Notes: a model not told the origin generated them from the letters alone. Numbered from the stretch's first letter, positions 1 to 6,982 are shown. The stretch: 10,728 nt of DNA from an uncultured Eubacteriales bacterium (GCA_900542565.1 UQOC01000066.1:1-10728); one strand, 5' to 3'. A program made the numbers and translations.

Positions 1-1090
1 CCAGCCTGTCAGCGGCCTCTATCATGCCGATATGGCGGAGCAAAAGTTCAGAAGCCTTGATAAGGCTGGACGGATTGGCATATTCGCCTCTGCCCTCTTC
101 CATCATACGAGGGGCGCTTCCGTGGATAGCCTCGAACATGGCATAGTGGTCTCCGATATTGGCGCTTCCGGCAGTGCCTACACCGCCCTGGATCTCGGCG
201 GCCTCGTCGGTGATGATATCGCCATACAGGTTAGGCAGTACGAAAACCTGGAACTGGTTTCTGCGGCCCTCTTTTATCAGGTTTGCGGTCATGATGTCTA
301 TGTACCAGTCCTCGGCGGTGATCTCCGGATAATCGGCGGCGACTTCGTGGCAGATCTTGGAGAACTTGCCGTCGGTCTTTTTCATTATGTTGGCCTTGGT
401 GACGATGGCCACATTGGTCTTGCCGTTTTTTCTGGCATATTCAAAGGCGGCGCGGGCGATCCTCTGGGTGCCGCAGTCGGTAGTGACCTTAAAGTCCATA
501 GCCAGGACTCCCGGCACATCTATGCCCTTGCTTCCAAGAGCATATTCGCCCTCGGTGTTTTCACGGTAAAATATCCAGTCTATACCCTCTTCCGGAACGG
601 TCACCGGGCGCACATTGGCGTAAAGGTCCAGTTCACGGCGCATGGATACATTGGCGCTTTCAAGGGTGCCGCCCTTTGGAGTTTCGGTAGGGCCTTTGAG
701 GATAACATCGCAGGTCTTGATCTCAGCCAGCACATTGTCAGGTATGGCCTTGCCCTTTTCCATCCTGTTTTCGATGGTCAGACCTTCGATGTCCTTGAAG
801 ATGAGGCGGCCTTTGGCCAGCTCGCCGGCAAGCAGGGCTTCCAGCACACGGCGGGCTTCTTTCATTATGATAGGGCCGATACCATCACCTCCGCAGAAGC
901 CGACAGTTATCTTATCAAGGGTTTTAAAATCTTTCGGCGGCTCTGCATTTGCCATTTTTTCGGCGCGGGCCAGCTGCTCTCTCAGCAGTTTTTCAAAATG
1001 AGCGGTGGCTTCAGCGATATGAGCGTTTTCTGCAATTTTATCTGCGGCGCCGGTCACGGCGTTTGAAATTTCCTTTTCTATCTTGTTCAT
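1..1090 (-). CDS. icd: NAD(P)-dependent isocitrate dehydrogenase, C-terminus cut by window edge
   Basis: Oxidatively decarboxylates isocitrate to 2-oxoglutarate, the last step of the operon's pathway. The frame runs from ATG at 1090 to the window edge, giving 363 residues without a stop. GGDGIGP is at residues 67-73. Ser145, Asn147, Arg151, Arg161 and Arg176 have the same spacing as the isocitrate-binding Ser113, Asn115, Arg119, Arg129 and Arg153 of E. coli Icd, which argues against isopropylmalate dehydrogenase. Tyr183 (in NTEGEY), Lys232 (KANIMK), Asp265, Asp291 and Asp295 fit the catalytic and metal residues. HGSAP is at 323-327, followed by Arg328-Met329 where NADP enzymes usually have Lys-Tyr and NAD enzymes Asp-Ile, so cofactor choice is open. 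About 58 charged residues precede the catalytic domain, more than usual. AGGAGG (1097-1102) lies 6 nt before the ATG and overlaps the aconitase stop; the intergenic gap is 11 nt. Only a short C-terminal part should be missing. Confidence 0.9.
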   Translation of the reverse strand, partial: MNKIEKEISNAVTGAADKIAENAHIAEATAHFEKLLREQLARAEKMANAEPPKDFKTLDKITVGFCGGDGIGPIIMKEARRVLEALLAGELAKGRLIFKDIEGLTIENRMEKGKAIPDNVLAEIKTCDVILKGPTETPKGGTLESANVSMRRELDLYANVRPVTVPEEGIDWIFYRENTEGEYALGSKGIDVPGVLAMDFKVTTDCGTQRIARAAFEYARKNGKTNVAIVTKANIMKKTDGKFSKICHEVAADYPEITAEDWYIDIMTANLIKEGRRNQFQVFVLPNLYGDIITDEAAEIQGGVGTAGSANIGDHYAMFEAIHGSAPRMMEEGRGEYANPSSLIKASELLLRHIGMIEAADRL

Positions 1091-1101
1091 TGTCTTCCTC
1101 C

Positions 1102-3033
1102 TTACAGGTTTCCCTGTCCTACATATTTGAGAAGTCCTCCGGCTTTGAGGATGGCTTTCTGTCTTTCGGTAAAATCGCAGACAAGGGCGATCTCTTTTCC
1201 TGATGTCCTGTCGGTCAGGGTCAGCGTGCCGCTGTCCATGCCGGCGTATATGTCTTTGATCTGAAGGTCGTCTCCCTGGGTCAGCAGGTCATAGTCCGCC
1301 GGATCCTTAAATGTCAGCGGAACGATACCGGCGTTTATCAGGTTTGCCGCATGGATACGGGCAAAGCTCTTGGCGATCACAGCCCTTACTCCCAGATACA
1401 GAGGCACCAGGGCGGCGTGTTCTCTTGAAGAACCCTGACCGTAGTTGCTGCCTCCGACGACTATGCTTTCTCCGGCCGCCTTGGCTCTTTCAGGGAAAGT
1501 CTCGTCGCATACGCCGAAGCAGTACTGGGACAGGTGCGGTATATTTGACCTGTAAGGCAGGATCTTGGCTCCTGCCGGCATGATGTGGTCTGTGGTTATA
1601 TTATCCCCCACCTTGAGGGTCAGCTGGGCGCTCAGGTCGTCGCCCAGAGGCTTGCTGTCAGGGAAAGGCTTGATGTTCGGCCCTCTGAGGATAGGCAGGT
1701 CTTTTGCTTCTTCCGGCGCTGCAGGCGGGATGACCGCGCTGTCGTCTATCTTGAAAGATTCAGGCATGGTCACTTTCGGCATTTCTCCCAGCAGCATAGG
1801 ATCGGTTATCTCTCCTGTGAGGGCTGCAGCTACTGCAGTTTCAGGAGATACCAGATAAACCTGTCCGTCCTTGGTGCCTGAACGGCCCTCAAAGTTACGG
1901 TTAAATGTCCTCAGAGAAACTCCGCCGGAGTTAGGGGAAAATCCCATTCCTATGCAAGGACCGCAGGCGCACTCAAGGAGTCTTGCGCCGCTGGCCAGTA
2001 TGTCCGAAAGAGCGCCGCAGTCTGCCAGCATGGAAAGTACCTGCTTGGAGCCCGGTGAGATGGAAAGGCTCACCTCCGGACGGATGGTCCTGCCCTTGAG
2101 CAGAGCTGCTACTTTAAGCATATCGTAAAGGGACGAGTTGGTACATGAGCCTATGCAGACCTGATCTACCTTGGTGCCTTTGAGGCTTGAGACCTTGACC
2201 ACATTGTCCGGGCTGTGAGGACAGGCGATCAGCGGTTCCAGCGCAGAAAGATCTATGTCTATGACCTTGTCGTAGACGGCGTCCGGGTCGCTTGCAAGCT
2301 CTACATAATCTTCCCCCCTGCCCTCGGCTTCGAGGAAAGCCTTTGTAACTTCGTCAGACGGGAAGATGGAAGTGGTAGCTCCCAGCTCTGTGCCCATGTT
2401 GGTGATGGTAGCTCTTTCCGGAACGGAGAGAGTCTTTACTCCTTCGCCGCCCCATTCGATGATGGCGCCTACTCCGCCTTTGACTGACAGTATGCGGAGG
2501 ATCTCAAGGCTCACATCCTTGGCGGTCACAAAATCCCTTAGTTTTCCGGTCAGGTTTACCTTGTACATCTTTGGCATAGTTATGTAATAAGCTCCGCCGC
2601 CCATGGCCACGGCCACATCCAGGCCGCCGGCTCCCATGGCCAGCATACCTATGCCGCCGCCTGTAGGAGTGTGGCTGTCAGAACCTATCAGTGTCTTGCC
2701 CGGCTTTCCGAACCTTTCCAGGTGGACCTGATGGCAGATACCGTTGCCCGGTCTTGAAAAGTACAGGCCGTATTTTTTGGCCATGGACTGGATGAAACGG
2801 TGGTCGTCAGCGTTCTCAAAGCCGGACTGGAGGGTGTTGTGGTCGATGTAGGCCACGGAAAGCTCCGTCCTGACTCTCGGTACGCCCATGGTTTCAAATT
2901 CCAGATAGGCCATGGTGCCTGTTGCGTCCTGGGTAAGGGTCTGGTCAATCCTCAGGGCGATCTCGCTGCCAGGAGTCATATCGCCGCTGACCAGATGTTC
3001 TTTGATGATCTTTTGTGCTATTGTGAGTCCCAT
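1102..3033 (-). CDS. acn: aconitate hydratase, short Aquifex-type, 643 aa
   Basis: Interconverts citrate and isocitrate through cis-aconitate using a [4Fe-4S] cluster in the cytoplasm. The length of 643 residues matches the short putative-aconitase class and not the ~900-residue AcnA/AcnB. The first part carries SDSHTPTGGGIGM (118-130). Cluster ligands are Cys297 in GSCTN and Cys357 and Cys360 in ACGPCIG. The C-terminal swivel domain has GDNITTDHIMPAG (476-488) and GSNYGQGSSREHAA (528-541), with Ser535 and Arg537 fitting the catalytic Ser/Arg pair. The presence of citrate-synthase-like and isocitrate dehydrogenase neighbours favours aconitase over isopropylmalate or homoaconitate dehydratase. 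The start ATG lies 1 nt after the GntR stop, and the ribosome site (3042-3048) sits inside the GntR gene, so translation is probably coupled. Confidence 0.94.
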   Translation of the reverse strand: MGLTIAQKIIKEHLVSGDMTPGSEIALRIDQTLTQDATGTMAYLEFETMGVPRVRTELSVAYIDHNTLQSGFENADDHRFIQSMAKKYGLYFSRPGNGICHQVHLERFGKPGKTLIGSDSHTPTGGGIGMLAMGAGGLDVAVAMGGGAYYITMPKMYKVNLTGKLRDFVTAKDVSLEILRILSVKGGVGAIIEWGGEGVKTLSVPERATITNMGTELGATTSIFPSDEVTKAFLEAEGRGEDYVELASDPDAVYDKVIDIDLSALEPLIACPHSPDNVVKVSSLKGTKVDQVCIGSCTNSSLYDMLKVAALLKGRTIRPEVSLSISPGSKQVLSMLADCGALSDILASGARLLECACGPCIGMGFSPNSGGVSLRTFNRNFEGRSGTKDGQVYLVSPETAVAAALTGEITDPMLLGEMPKVTMPESFKIDDSAVIPPAAPEEAKDLPILRGPNIKPFPDSKPLGDDLSAQLTLKVGDNITTDHIMPAGAKILPYRSNIPHLSQYCFGVCDETFPERAKAAGESIVVGGSNYGQGSSREHAALVPLYLGVRAVIAKSFARIHAANLINAGIVPLTFKDPADYDLLTQGDDLQIKDIYAGMDSGTLTLTDRTSGKEIALVCDFTERQKAILKAGGLLKYVGQGNL

Positions 3034-3034
3034 T

Positions 3035-3682
3035 CTATTTGCTTCCTTTCGTTATATTAGCATAAGCGTTTTTTACATGTTCTACGGCAAGTTTTTCTGC
3101 CAGCTCTTCGTCCCGGTCCCTGATGGCCTCGTATATGGCCATGTGCTCAGTCATTACCCGGCTGCTCCTGTCGCTGATATTGAGGGATTCCTTGCGGTAC
3201 TTTTTAAGTTTGTGATGCACCGAGGAAAGGATAGACTCGAAGGTCGGACTGCCGGAGGATGCGTACATCACATCGTGGAAATCCGTGTCCAGGTCCTTGA
3301 CCTTTTCCATGTTGCCCTTTTCCGTGTAAAATTCCTGCTGGTCCAGGATGTCTTTCATCCTTGCAAGCTGTTCATCGGAGCGGTTCCTGGCGGCCAGCCT
3401 GCATGCCATGGGCTCCAGGAAAGACTTTACGCAGTACATATCGTCGGCGTCTTTGGCGGTTATCCCAAGGACTGCCGTGCCGGAAGAAGTCTGAGTCACC
3501 AGCTTTTCGTTTACCAGCTTGGCCAGGGCTTCCCTGACCGGGGTCCTGCTGACTCCCATCTCATCCGAAAGTCTCGACTCGCTGAGGATCTCGCCCGGAG
3601 GATATACTCCGTTGAGGATCTTGCTTTCTATTATGTCGTACACCTGATTAGCTAAAGAAAGGGATTTATAATCTGCCTTCAT
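3035..3682 (-). CDS. GntR-family transcriptional regulator, FCD (FadR/VanR-like) subfamily
   Basis: A DNA-binding regulator of 215 residues. An N-terminal winged helix (about 8-75) carries the GntR signature, with PPGEILSE at 28-35 and VSRTPVREALAKL at 44-56. The rest is an all-helical FCD effector domain. Asp132 and His136 (D-x3-H), His180 and His202 have the spacing of the metal-binding residues common in FCD proteins that sense small carboxylates. The gene overlaps the upstream (Re)-citrate synthase gene by ATGA (3679-3682) and is followed by aconitase after 1 nt, so it sits inside the operon. By inference it controls its own operon in response to a carboxylate such as citrate or 2-oxoglutarate; the ligand cannot be read from the sequence. 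Candidate operators are the GTATAC palindromes at 5167-5182. AGGAGG at 3692-3697 is 9 nt before the ATG. Confidence 0.92.
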   Translation of the reverse strand: MKADYKSLSLANQVYDIIESKILNGVYPPGEILSESRLSDEMGVSRTPVREALAKLVNEKLVTQTSSGTAVLGITAKDADDMYCVKSFLEPMACRLAARNRSDEQLARMKDILDQQEFYTEKGNMEKVKDLDTDFHDVMYASSGSPTFESILSSVHHKLKKYRKESLNISDRSSRVMTEHMAIYEAIRDRDEELAEKLAVEHVKNAYANITKGSK

Positions 3683-5052
3683 TTCAGATCACCTCCTTTG
3701 AGCAGCTCTTTGATCTTGCCTTCGATCTCCTGAGTGGAAAGGCTGGTGGTACGGCCGTCGGCGTACATTTCGTCCACCCAGACTTTCAGATCTTTTACCA
3801 GCTTGTCGTCTTTTGTGAACTTTTCGTCGCCGTGGCGGTCGTAATGTTCGTTTATCCAGTAAGCTATGCCGGCTGCCCCGGAGGTCTTGCTGATGGACAC
3901 TCCCGGAGAGCGGTTGAGCAGCTTCTTGGTGTTGAAGATGTTATATATTTCTTCGTCTTTCATCAGGCCGTCGGCATGGATACCGGCCTTGGTGACATTG
4001 AAGTTTTCTCCTACGAATGGGGTCATCGGCGGGATCTGATAGCCCATCTCGTCCCGGAAATATGCGGCTATGTCAGTTATGGCTGTCGGGTCCATTCCGT
4101 CTAAAGAACCTCTCAGCGAAGCGTATTCAAAGACCATGGCCTCAAGAGGCACATTGCCTGTTCTTTCGCCGATACCCAGCAGAGAACAGTTGACGGCGGA
4201 AGCTCCGTAGAGCCAGGCCACAGAAGCGTTGGCAACGGCCTTGTAAAAATCGTTGTGACCGTGCCATTCAAGCATTTCGCTGGGAACTCCCGAATAGTGC
4301 TGCAAGCCGTATATGATACCGGCAACGCTCCGAGGCAGGGCGACTTCGGTATAAGGAACGCCGTAGCCCATGGTATCGCAGGCTCTGATCTTGACCGGGA
4401 TACCTGCGTCGGCGGAAATGTCCATGATCTCGTTGACAAAAGGCACAACGAAACCGTAAAAGTCCGCCCTTGTTATATCTTCCAGATGACATCTTGGCAC
4501 CAGGCCGGCGTTGAAGGCTTCTTTGATGGTCTCAAGGTAGAAGTCGGCCGCCTGCCGCCTTGTCATGTTCATTTTTTTAAATATGTGATAGTCGCTGCAC
4601 GAAACCAGTATGCCGGTCTCTTTGATCTCCAGATCTTTTACCAGCTGGAAGTCCTCTTTCTTGGCTCTTATCCATGTGGTGATCTCAGGAAATTTCAGCC
4701 CCAGCTCCATGCACTTTGTAACGGCTTCTCTGTCTTTCTTTGTGTAGATAAAAAATTCCGACTGGCGGACGATGCCGTAAGGGCCGCTGAGGCGTGACAT
4801 CAGTTTGTACAGATCTACGATCTGTTCAACCGTATAAGGCGCCATGGACTGCTGGCCGTCTCTGAAAGAAGTGTCGGTTATCCATATGTCCTCAGGCATA
4901 TTCATCGGCACCCGTCTGTGGTTAAAAGCAACTTTAGGAACTTCGTCATAGTCGAATACATCTCTGAAAAGGTTTGGCTCCTTCACATCCTGCAGAGTGT
5001 ATTTGTAGATTGCCTGCTCCAAAAGGTTTGTCTTTTTTGAATATTCAAGCAC
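3679..5052 (-). CDS. LeuA-like synthase, probable (Re)-citrate synthase
   Basis: Probably condenses oxaloacetate with acetyl-CoA to citrate with Re stereospecificity, as in anaerobes lacking an ordinary GltA. The 457-residue protein belongs to the DRE-TIM metallolyase superfamily (isopropylmalate, homocitrate and citramalate synthases). Visible motifs are DTSFRDGQQSM (60-70), HGHNDF (264-269, the metal-binding HxH), GIGERTGN (293-300) and FNVTKAGIHADG (351-362). The long N-terminal part before the barrel and the divergence from the usual DTTLRDGEQ fit Clostridium kluyveri-type (Re)-citrate synthase. The aconitase and isocitrate dehydrogenase in the same operon fit this role. Homocitrate or isopropylmalate synthase is not excluded, but no lysine or leucine genes are adjacent. 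The start is GTG: an in-frame TAA lies 6 nt upstream and the next ATG is at residue 50. Confidence 0.82.
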   Translation of the reverse strand: MLEYSKKTNLLEQAIYKYTLQDVKEPNLFRDVFDYDEVPKVAFNHRRVPMNMPEDIWITDTSFRDGQQSMAPYTVEQIVDLYKLMSRLSGPYGIVRQSEFFIYTKKDREAVTKCMELGLKFPEITTWIRAKKEDFQLVKDLEIKETGILVSCSDYHIFKKMNMTRRQAADFYLETIKEAFNAGLVPRCHLEDITRADFYGFVVPFVNEIMDISADAGIPVKIRACDTMGYGVPYTEVALPRSVAGIIYGLQHYSGVPSEMLEWHGHNDFYKAVANASVAWLYGASAVNCSLLGIGERTGNVPLEAMVFEYASLRGSLDGMDPTAITDIAAYFRDEMGYQIPPMTPFVGENFNVTKAGIHADGLMKDEEIYNIFNTKKLLNRSPGVSISKTSGAAGIAYWINEHYDRHGDEKFTKDDKLVKDLKVWVDEMYADGRTTSLSTQEIEGKIKELLKGGDLK

Positions 5053-5167
5053 TGGTTACACCTCCTCGATCTATGGGCGACCGGCTGATGGCTGGCCTGC
5101 GGCTTACCGCTGTCTCAAGGGCCAGGGTCCTGCCATGGGATGGCAAGCCATCATAGGTCAAATACCT
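5053..5167 (-). promoter_or_regulatory. structured 5' leader of the citrate synthase operon
   Basis: About 115 nt lie between the predicted transcription start and the GTG codon. In plus-strand positions, GATGGC (5139-5144) pairs with GCCATC (5147-5152). CTGGCC (5092-5097) pairs perfectly with GGCCAG (5120-5125). Inside that stem, GCGG (5099-5102) pairs with CCGC (5107-5110) around a 4-nt loop. The layout is a stem, an asymmetric internal loop and a second stem, placed just before the ribosome site. I do not recognise a known riboswitch class. It could be a cis-regulatory RNA or only incidental structure. Confidence 0.4.
5061..5066 (-). promoter_or_regulatory. ribosome binding site for the GTG start of the citrate synthase gene
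   Basis: The minus strand reads AGGAGG, ending 8 nt before the GTG at 5052. It fixes this non-ATG start because TAA in the same frame (5056-5058) rules out any longer protein. Confidence 0.85.
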
Positions 5168-5182
5168 GTATACAAGTATACT
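5167..5182. promoter_or_regulatory. tandem GTATAC palindromes, candidate GntR operator
   Basis: TGTATACA (5167-5174) and AGTATACT (5175-5182) are two perfect 8-bp palindromes directly abutting. They cover the -10 box and the predicted start of the minus-strand promoter. FCD-type GntR regulators commonly bind TTGTATACAA-like sites, so these are natural operators for the regulator encoded in the operon. Binding here would block the promoter, implying repression. The assignment is inference from position and sequence. Confidence 0.55.
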
Positions 5183-5203
5183 CCCATGGTTGCATGGGGT
5201 CAA
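5175..5203 (-). promoter_or_regulatory. sigma-A-type promoter of the citrate synthase-gntR-acn-icd operon
   Basis: On the minus strand, TTGACC (plus positions 5198-5203) is followed by a spacer of exactly 17 nt and TATACT (5175-5180). Both boxes are one base from consensus. The predicted start of transcription is near 5167-5169. No comparably good promoter for the operon was found closer to the GTG start. Confidence 0.75.
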
Positions 5204-5223
5204 TAGACCGGGCTGATTTATTT

Positions 5224-5245
5224 TGTATTTTTTTGAAAAAATACA
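5224..5245. repeat. AT-rich inverted repeat in the divergent intergenic region
   Basis: TGTATTTTTT (5224-5233) and AAAAAATACA (5236-5245) are perfect 10-nt inverted arms separated by 2 nt. It lies between the minus-strand promoter and the plus-strand hydrolase gene. It lacks the GC stem of a terminator, so a second operator or a bent upstream element is possible. Confidence 0.4.
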
Positions 5246-5283
5246 TGCCCACAAAGTTTCATATATATAGTAAAATATGACAC

Positions 5284-5291
5284 AAGGAAGG
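5284..5291 (+). promoter_or_regulatory. ribosome binding site deciding the hydrolase start
   Basis: AAGGAAGG ends 7 nt before ATG at 5299, good spacing. The in-frame GTG at 5293 is only 1 nt after the full motif, so ATG at 5299 is preferred. Confidence 0.6.
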
Positions 5292-5298
5292 TGTGCCT

Positions 5299-5961
5299 AT
5301 GATATTGAACTATATAGAGAAAGGCTGCGGCAGGCCGCTTATCCTGCTCCACGGCAACGGTAACAGCAGCAGGTATTTTAAAAAGCAGGTCAGATATTTT
5401 TCTGCAAAATTCAGGGTCATCGCTGTGGATACCAGAGGTCACGGAAAGTCTCCGCGTGGCGAAGGCCCGTTCACCATGGAAAGATTTGCAGACGACCTTA
5501 AGATATTTATGGAAGAGATGGGTATAGAAAAAGCCGATATACTGGGATTTTCTGACGGAGCAAATATTGCCCTGATCTTTGCTCTGCGCTGGCCGGAGAG
5601 GGTCGGCCGTCTTGTCCTTTGCGGCGCCAACCTGTCGCCTGACGGCCTGCGCTTTCTGCCACGGCTTTCTTTCAAATTGAGATACCGCCTTGCCAAAGAT
5701 ATATGTAAGGATCCGAAAAAAACCGAGCTTGCCGATCTGGCTGCCAACCAGCCCCGCATAGATGAAAAATGGCTGTCCCGGCTCAGGATGCCCGTGCTTG
5801 TACTTGCCGGAACATTTGATATAGTCAAGAAGAAACATACGCAGATGATAGCCGGAGCGATCTTGGGCTCACAGCTTCAGATAATGTTTGGAGCGCATTC
5901 TCTGCCGAGTCTGCGGCCGGGAGGATTTAACAGAATAGTTGATAAATTTTTATCAATATGA
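5299..5961 (+). CDS. alpha/beta-fold hydrolase, 220 aa
   Basis: A small cytoplasmic serine hydrolase; no signal peptide or membrane segment is seen. LILLHGNGNSS (14-24) forms the oxyanion-hole region, GHGKS (47-51) follows, and GFSDGAN (83-89) is the nucleophile elbow with Ser85. VLVLAGTFD (166-174) supplies acid Asp174, and GAHSLP (198-203) supplies His200. The triad is complete. The cap region is short, and the fold resembles general esterase/lyase-like hydrolases of Firmicutes. The substrate cannot be inferred. It is divergent from the citrate operon and shares a 246-nt intergenic region with it, but no metabolic link is evident. No convincing sigma-A promoter was found; an AT-rich stretch at 5261-5278 is the only candidate. 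An alternative GTG start at 5293 would add two residues. Confidence 0.9.
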   Translation: MILNYIEKGCGRPLILLHGNGNSSRYFKKQVRYFSAKFRVIAVDTRGHGKSPRGEGPFTMERFADDLKIFMEEMGIEKADILGFSDGANIALIFALRWPERVGRLVLCGANLSPDGLRFLPRLSFKLRYRLAKDICKDPKKTELADLAANQPRIDEKWLSRLRMPVLVLAGTFDIVKKKHTQMIAGAILGSQLQIMFGAHSLPSLRPGGFNRIVDKFLSI

Positions 5962-5965
5962 TATA

Positions 5966-6091
5966 TTGAAATATGCTATCTTTGCCTTGGAACGGCTGAC
6001 CGGGGCAATTGACCCGTTTGAAGCATCGCTTATTACCTATATGGGGTTTGTGGAAGCGGCCGGTATATGGCTCAACAGAAAATTTTTGTGA
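5966..6091 (+). other. possible small ORF or gene remnant, 41 codons
   Basis: A frame opening at TTG 5966, 5 nt after the hydrolase stop, reads 41 codons to TGA (6089-6091). The composition is protein-like, with FALERLTGAIDPFEASLITY (6-25) followed by GFVEAAGIWLNRK (27-39). It ends just before the terminator at 6105. No ribosome site precedes the TTG and no ATG is in frame before residue 26. It could be a degraded gene end or a coupled small protein. I do not recognise the family. Confidence 0.3.
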
Positions 6092-6104
6092 CAGTTTTTG
6101 ATAT

Positions 6105-6136
6105 AAAAAAGAAGCGTGGGATATCGCTTCTTTTTT
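6105..6136. terminator. bidirectional rho-independent terminator
   Basis: AAAAAAGAAGCG (6105-6116) pairs perfectly with CGCTTCTTTTTT (6125-6136) across an 8-nt loop. The stem core is GAAGCG/CGCTTC with A and T tracts on the outer sides, so it works in both directions. It can end the hydrolase transcript (plus) and the spoIIR transcript (minus). Confidence 0.85.
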
Positions 6137-6244
6137 GTTAGGTATTTACTTTTGTGTACTATCATTTTTGATTTGGGACCAGGTTATGCTCGGTTCTCTT
6201 AAGATATCCGGATCTGTAATCTGACATCTTTTTTATATCCCATT

Positions 6245-6982
6245 TCAGCCGCCATTTTCCTCAAACACTACGCATAGTACATCGCTGATTGACGATTGAC
6301 AGACTATGCCGTATATTCTGCTGTCAGCCACGCCGTGGCTGCTGAGCAGTTCTTCTGTTTTAAACTTTAAGATCAGCCGGTCCTCTTCACTTACATCAAA
6401 CTCTTCTTCATAAGCAGAATTTTCCGAGTCTATCAGGCACAGGGGCGGAAAGACAACGCACCACCAGTTTTCCCCTTTTCCTTCGCCGATGGTTATGGTC
6501 AGAGCTTCATAATTTCCCTCCGGAAAGTACATATCGTCATATTGCTTTGCGGGTATGTGCCGCACACCGGTCTGCACTTTGACGGCATAGTCGGCTCCGG
6601 CGGCAGAGATTGCCTCTTCCGCCCAGGTTTTTATCTGAGGCAGGTTTTCGTTTATATAATTTCTCGTGATTGCTGCCTGATGATCGTAAGCGTCAGCGCT
6701 GTATTGATCCCCATTTTCATTGTTTTCAGAGGCAATGGCGGCTGTTATGCCAGCTTCTACCCTCTGGAGCACATAGTCCCGTACCTCCAATTTCAAAGTC
6801 TGATCTTTCTCCGAATCGCTGTTTGCGATGACATGGAAGCGCATTATCCCCGGATGATCGTTAATAGACGATGCAGCCGCTTCCCCTGTTTGCCGTACGC
6901 CTGAAAAACATAGCAGTGCGATTATCCCCACAGCCGATAACATCATAAGTCCCGTAAGTATTTTTTCAAATCTCGTATCCAT
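6245..6982 (-). CDS. spoIIR: stage II sporulation protein R
   Basis: SpoIIR is the forespore-made signal that crosses into the intermembrane space and activates SpoIIGA to process pro-sigma-E in the mother cell. The 245-residue protein has an N-terminal hydrophobic segment (about 9-27), fitting a signal or anchor. It then has the family hallmark RFHVIANSDS (48-57) with DQTLKLEVRD (60-69), then FPEGNYEAL (153-161) and WWCVVFPPLC (173-182). Length and motif order match the family. AGGAGG precedes the ATG by 7 nt. In Bacillus this gene is under sigma-F; I could not identify a convincing sigma-F or sigma-G promoter upstream. It appears monocistronic and is bounded by the terminator at 6105-6136. 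It is the strongest evidence that the organism forms endospores. Confidence 0.93.
   Translation of the reverse strand: MDTRFEKILTGLMMLSAVGIIALLCFSGVRQTGEAAASSINDHPGIMRFHVIANSDSEKDQTLKLEVRDYVLQRVEAGITAAIASENNENGDQYSADAYDHQAAITRNYINENLPQIKTWAEEAISAAGADYAVKVQTGVRHIPAKQYDDMYFPEGNYEALTITIGEGKGENWWCVVFPPLCLIDSENSAYEEEFDVSEEDRLILKFKTEELLSSHGVADSRIYGIVCQSSISDVLCVVFEENGG

Noticed and set aside
32..1066. Long plus-strand open frame of about 344 codons
   Set aside because: It lies antisense to isocitrate dehydrogenase, whose catalytic residues are all in place on the minus strand; the plus frame has no recognisable motifs or ribosome site.
2912..3655. Plus-strand open frame of 247 codons
   Set aside because: It is antisense to the GntR gene and the aconitase start, both of which have clear family motifs and ribosome sites.
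3679..5052. Calling the LeuA-like protein an isopropylmalate or homocitrate synthase
   Set aside because: The operon supplies aconitase and isocitrate dehydrogenase with isocitrate-type binding residues, and no leucine or lysine pathway genes; (Re)-citrate synthase fits better, though not proven.
5218..5838. Minus-strand open frame of 206 codons
   Set aside because: It is antisense to the alpha/beta hydrolase, which has an intact triad; the minus frame has no family features.
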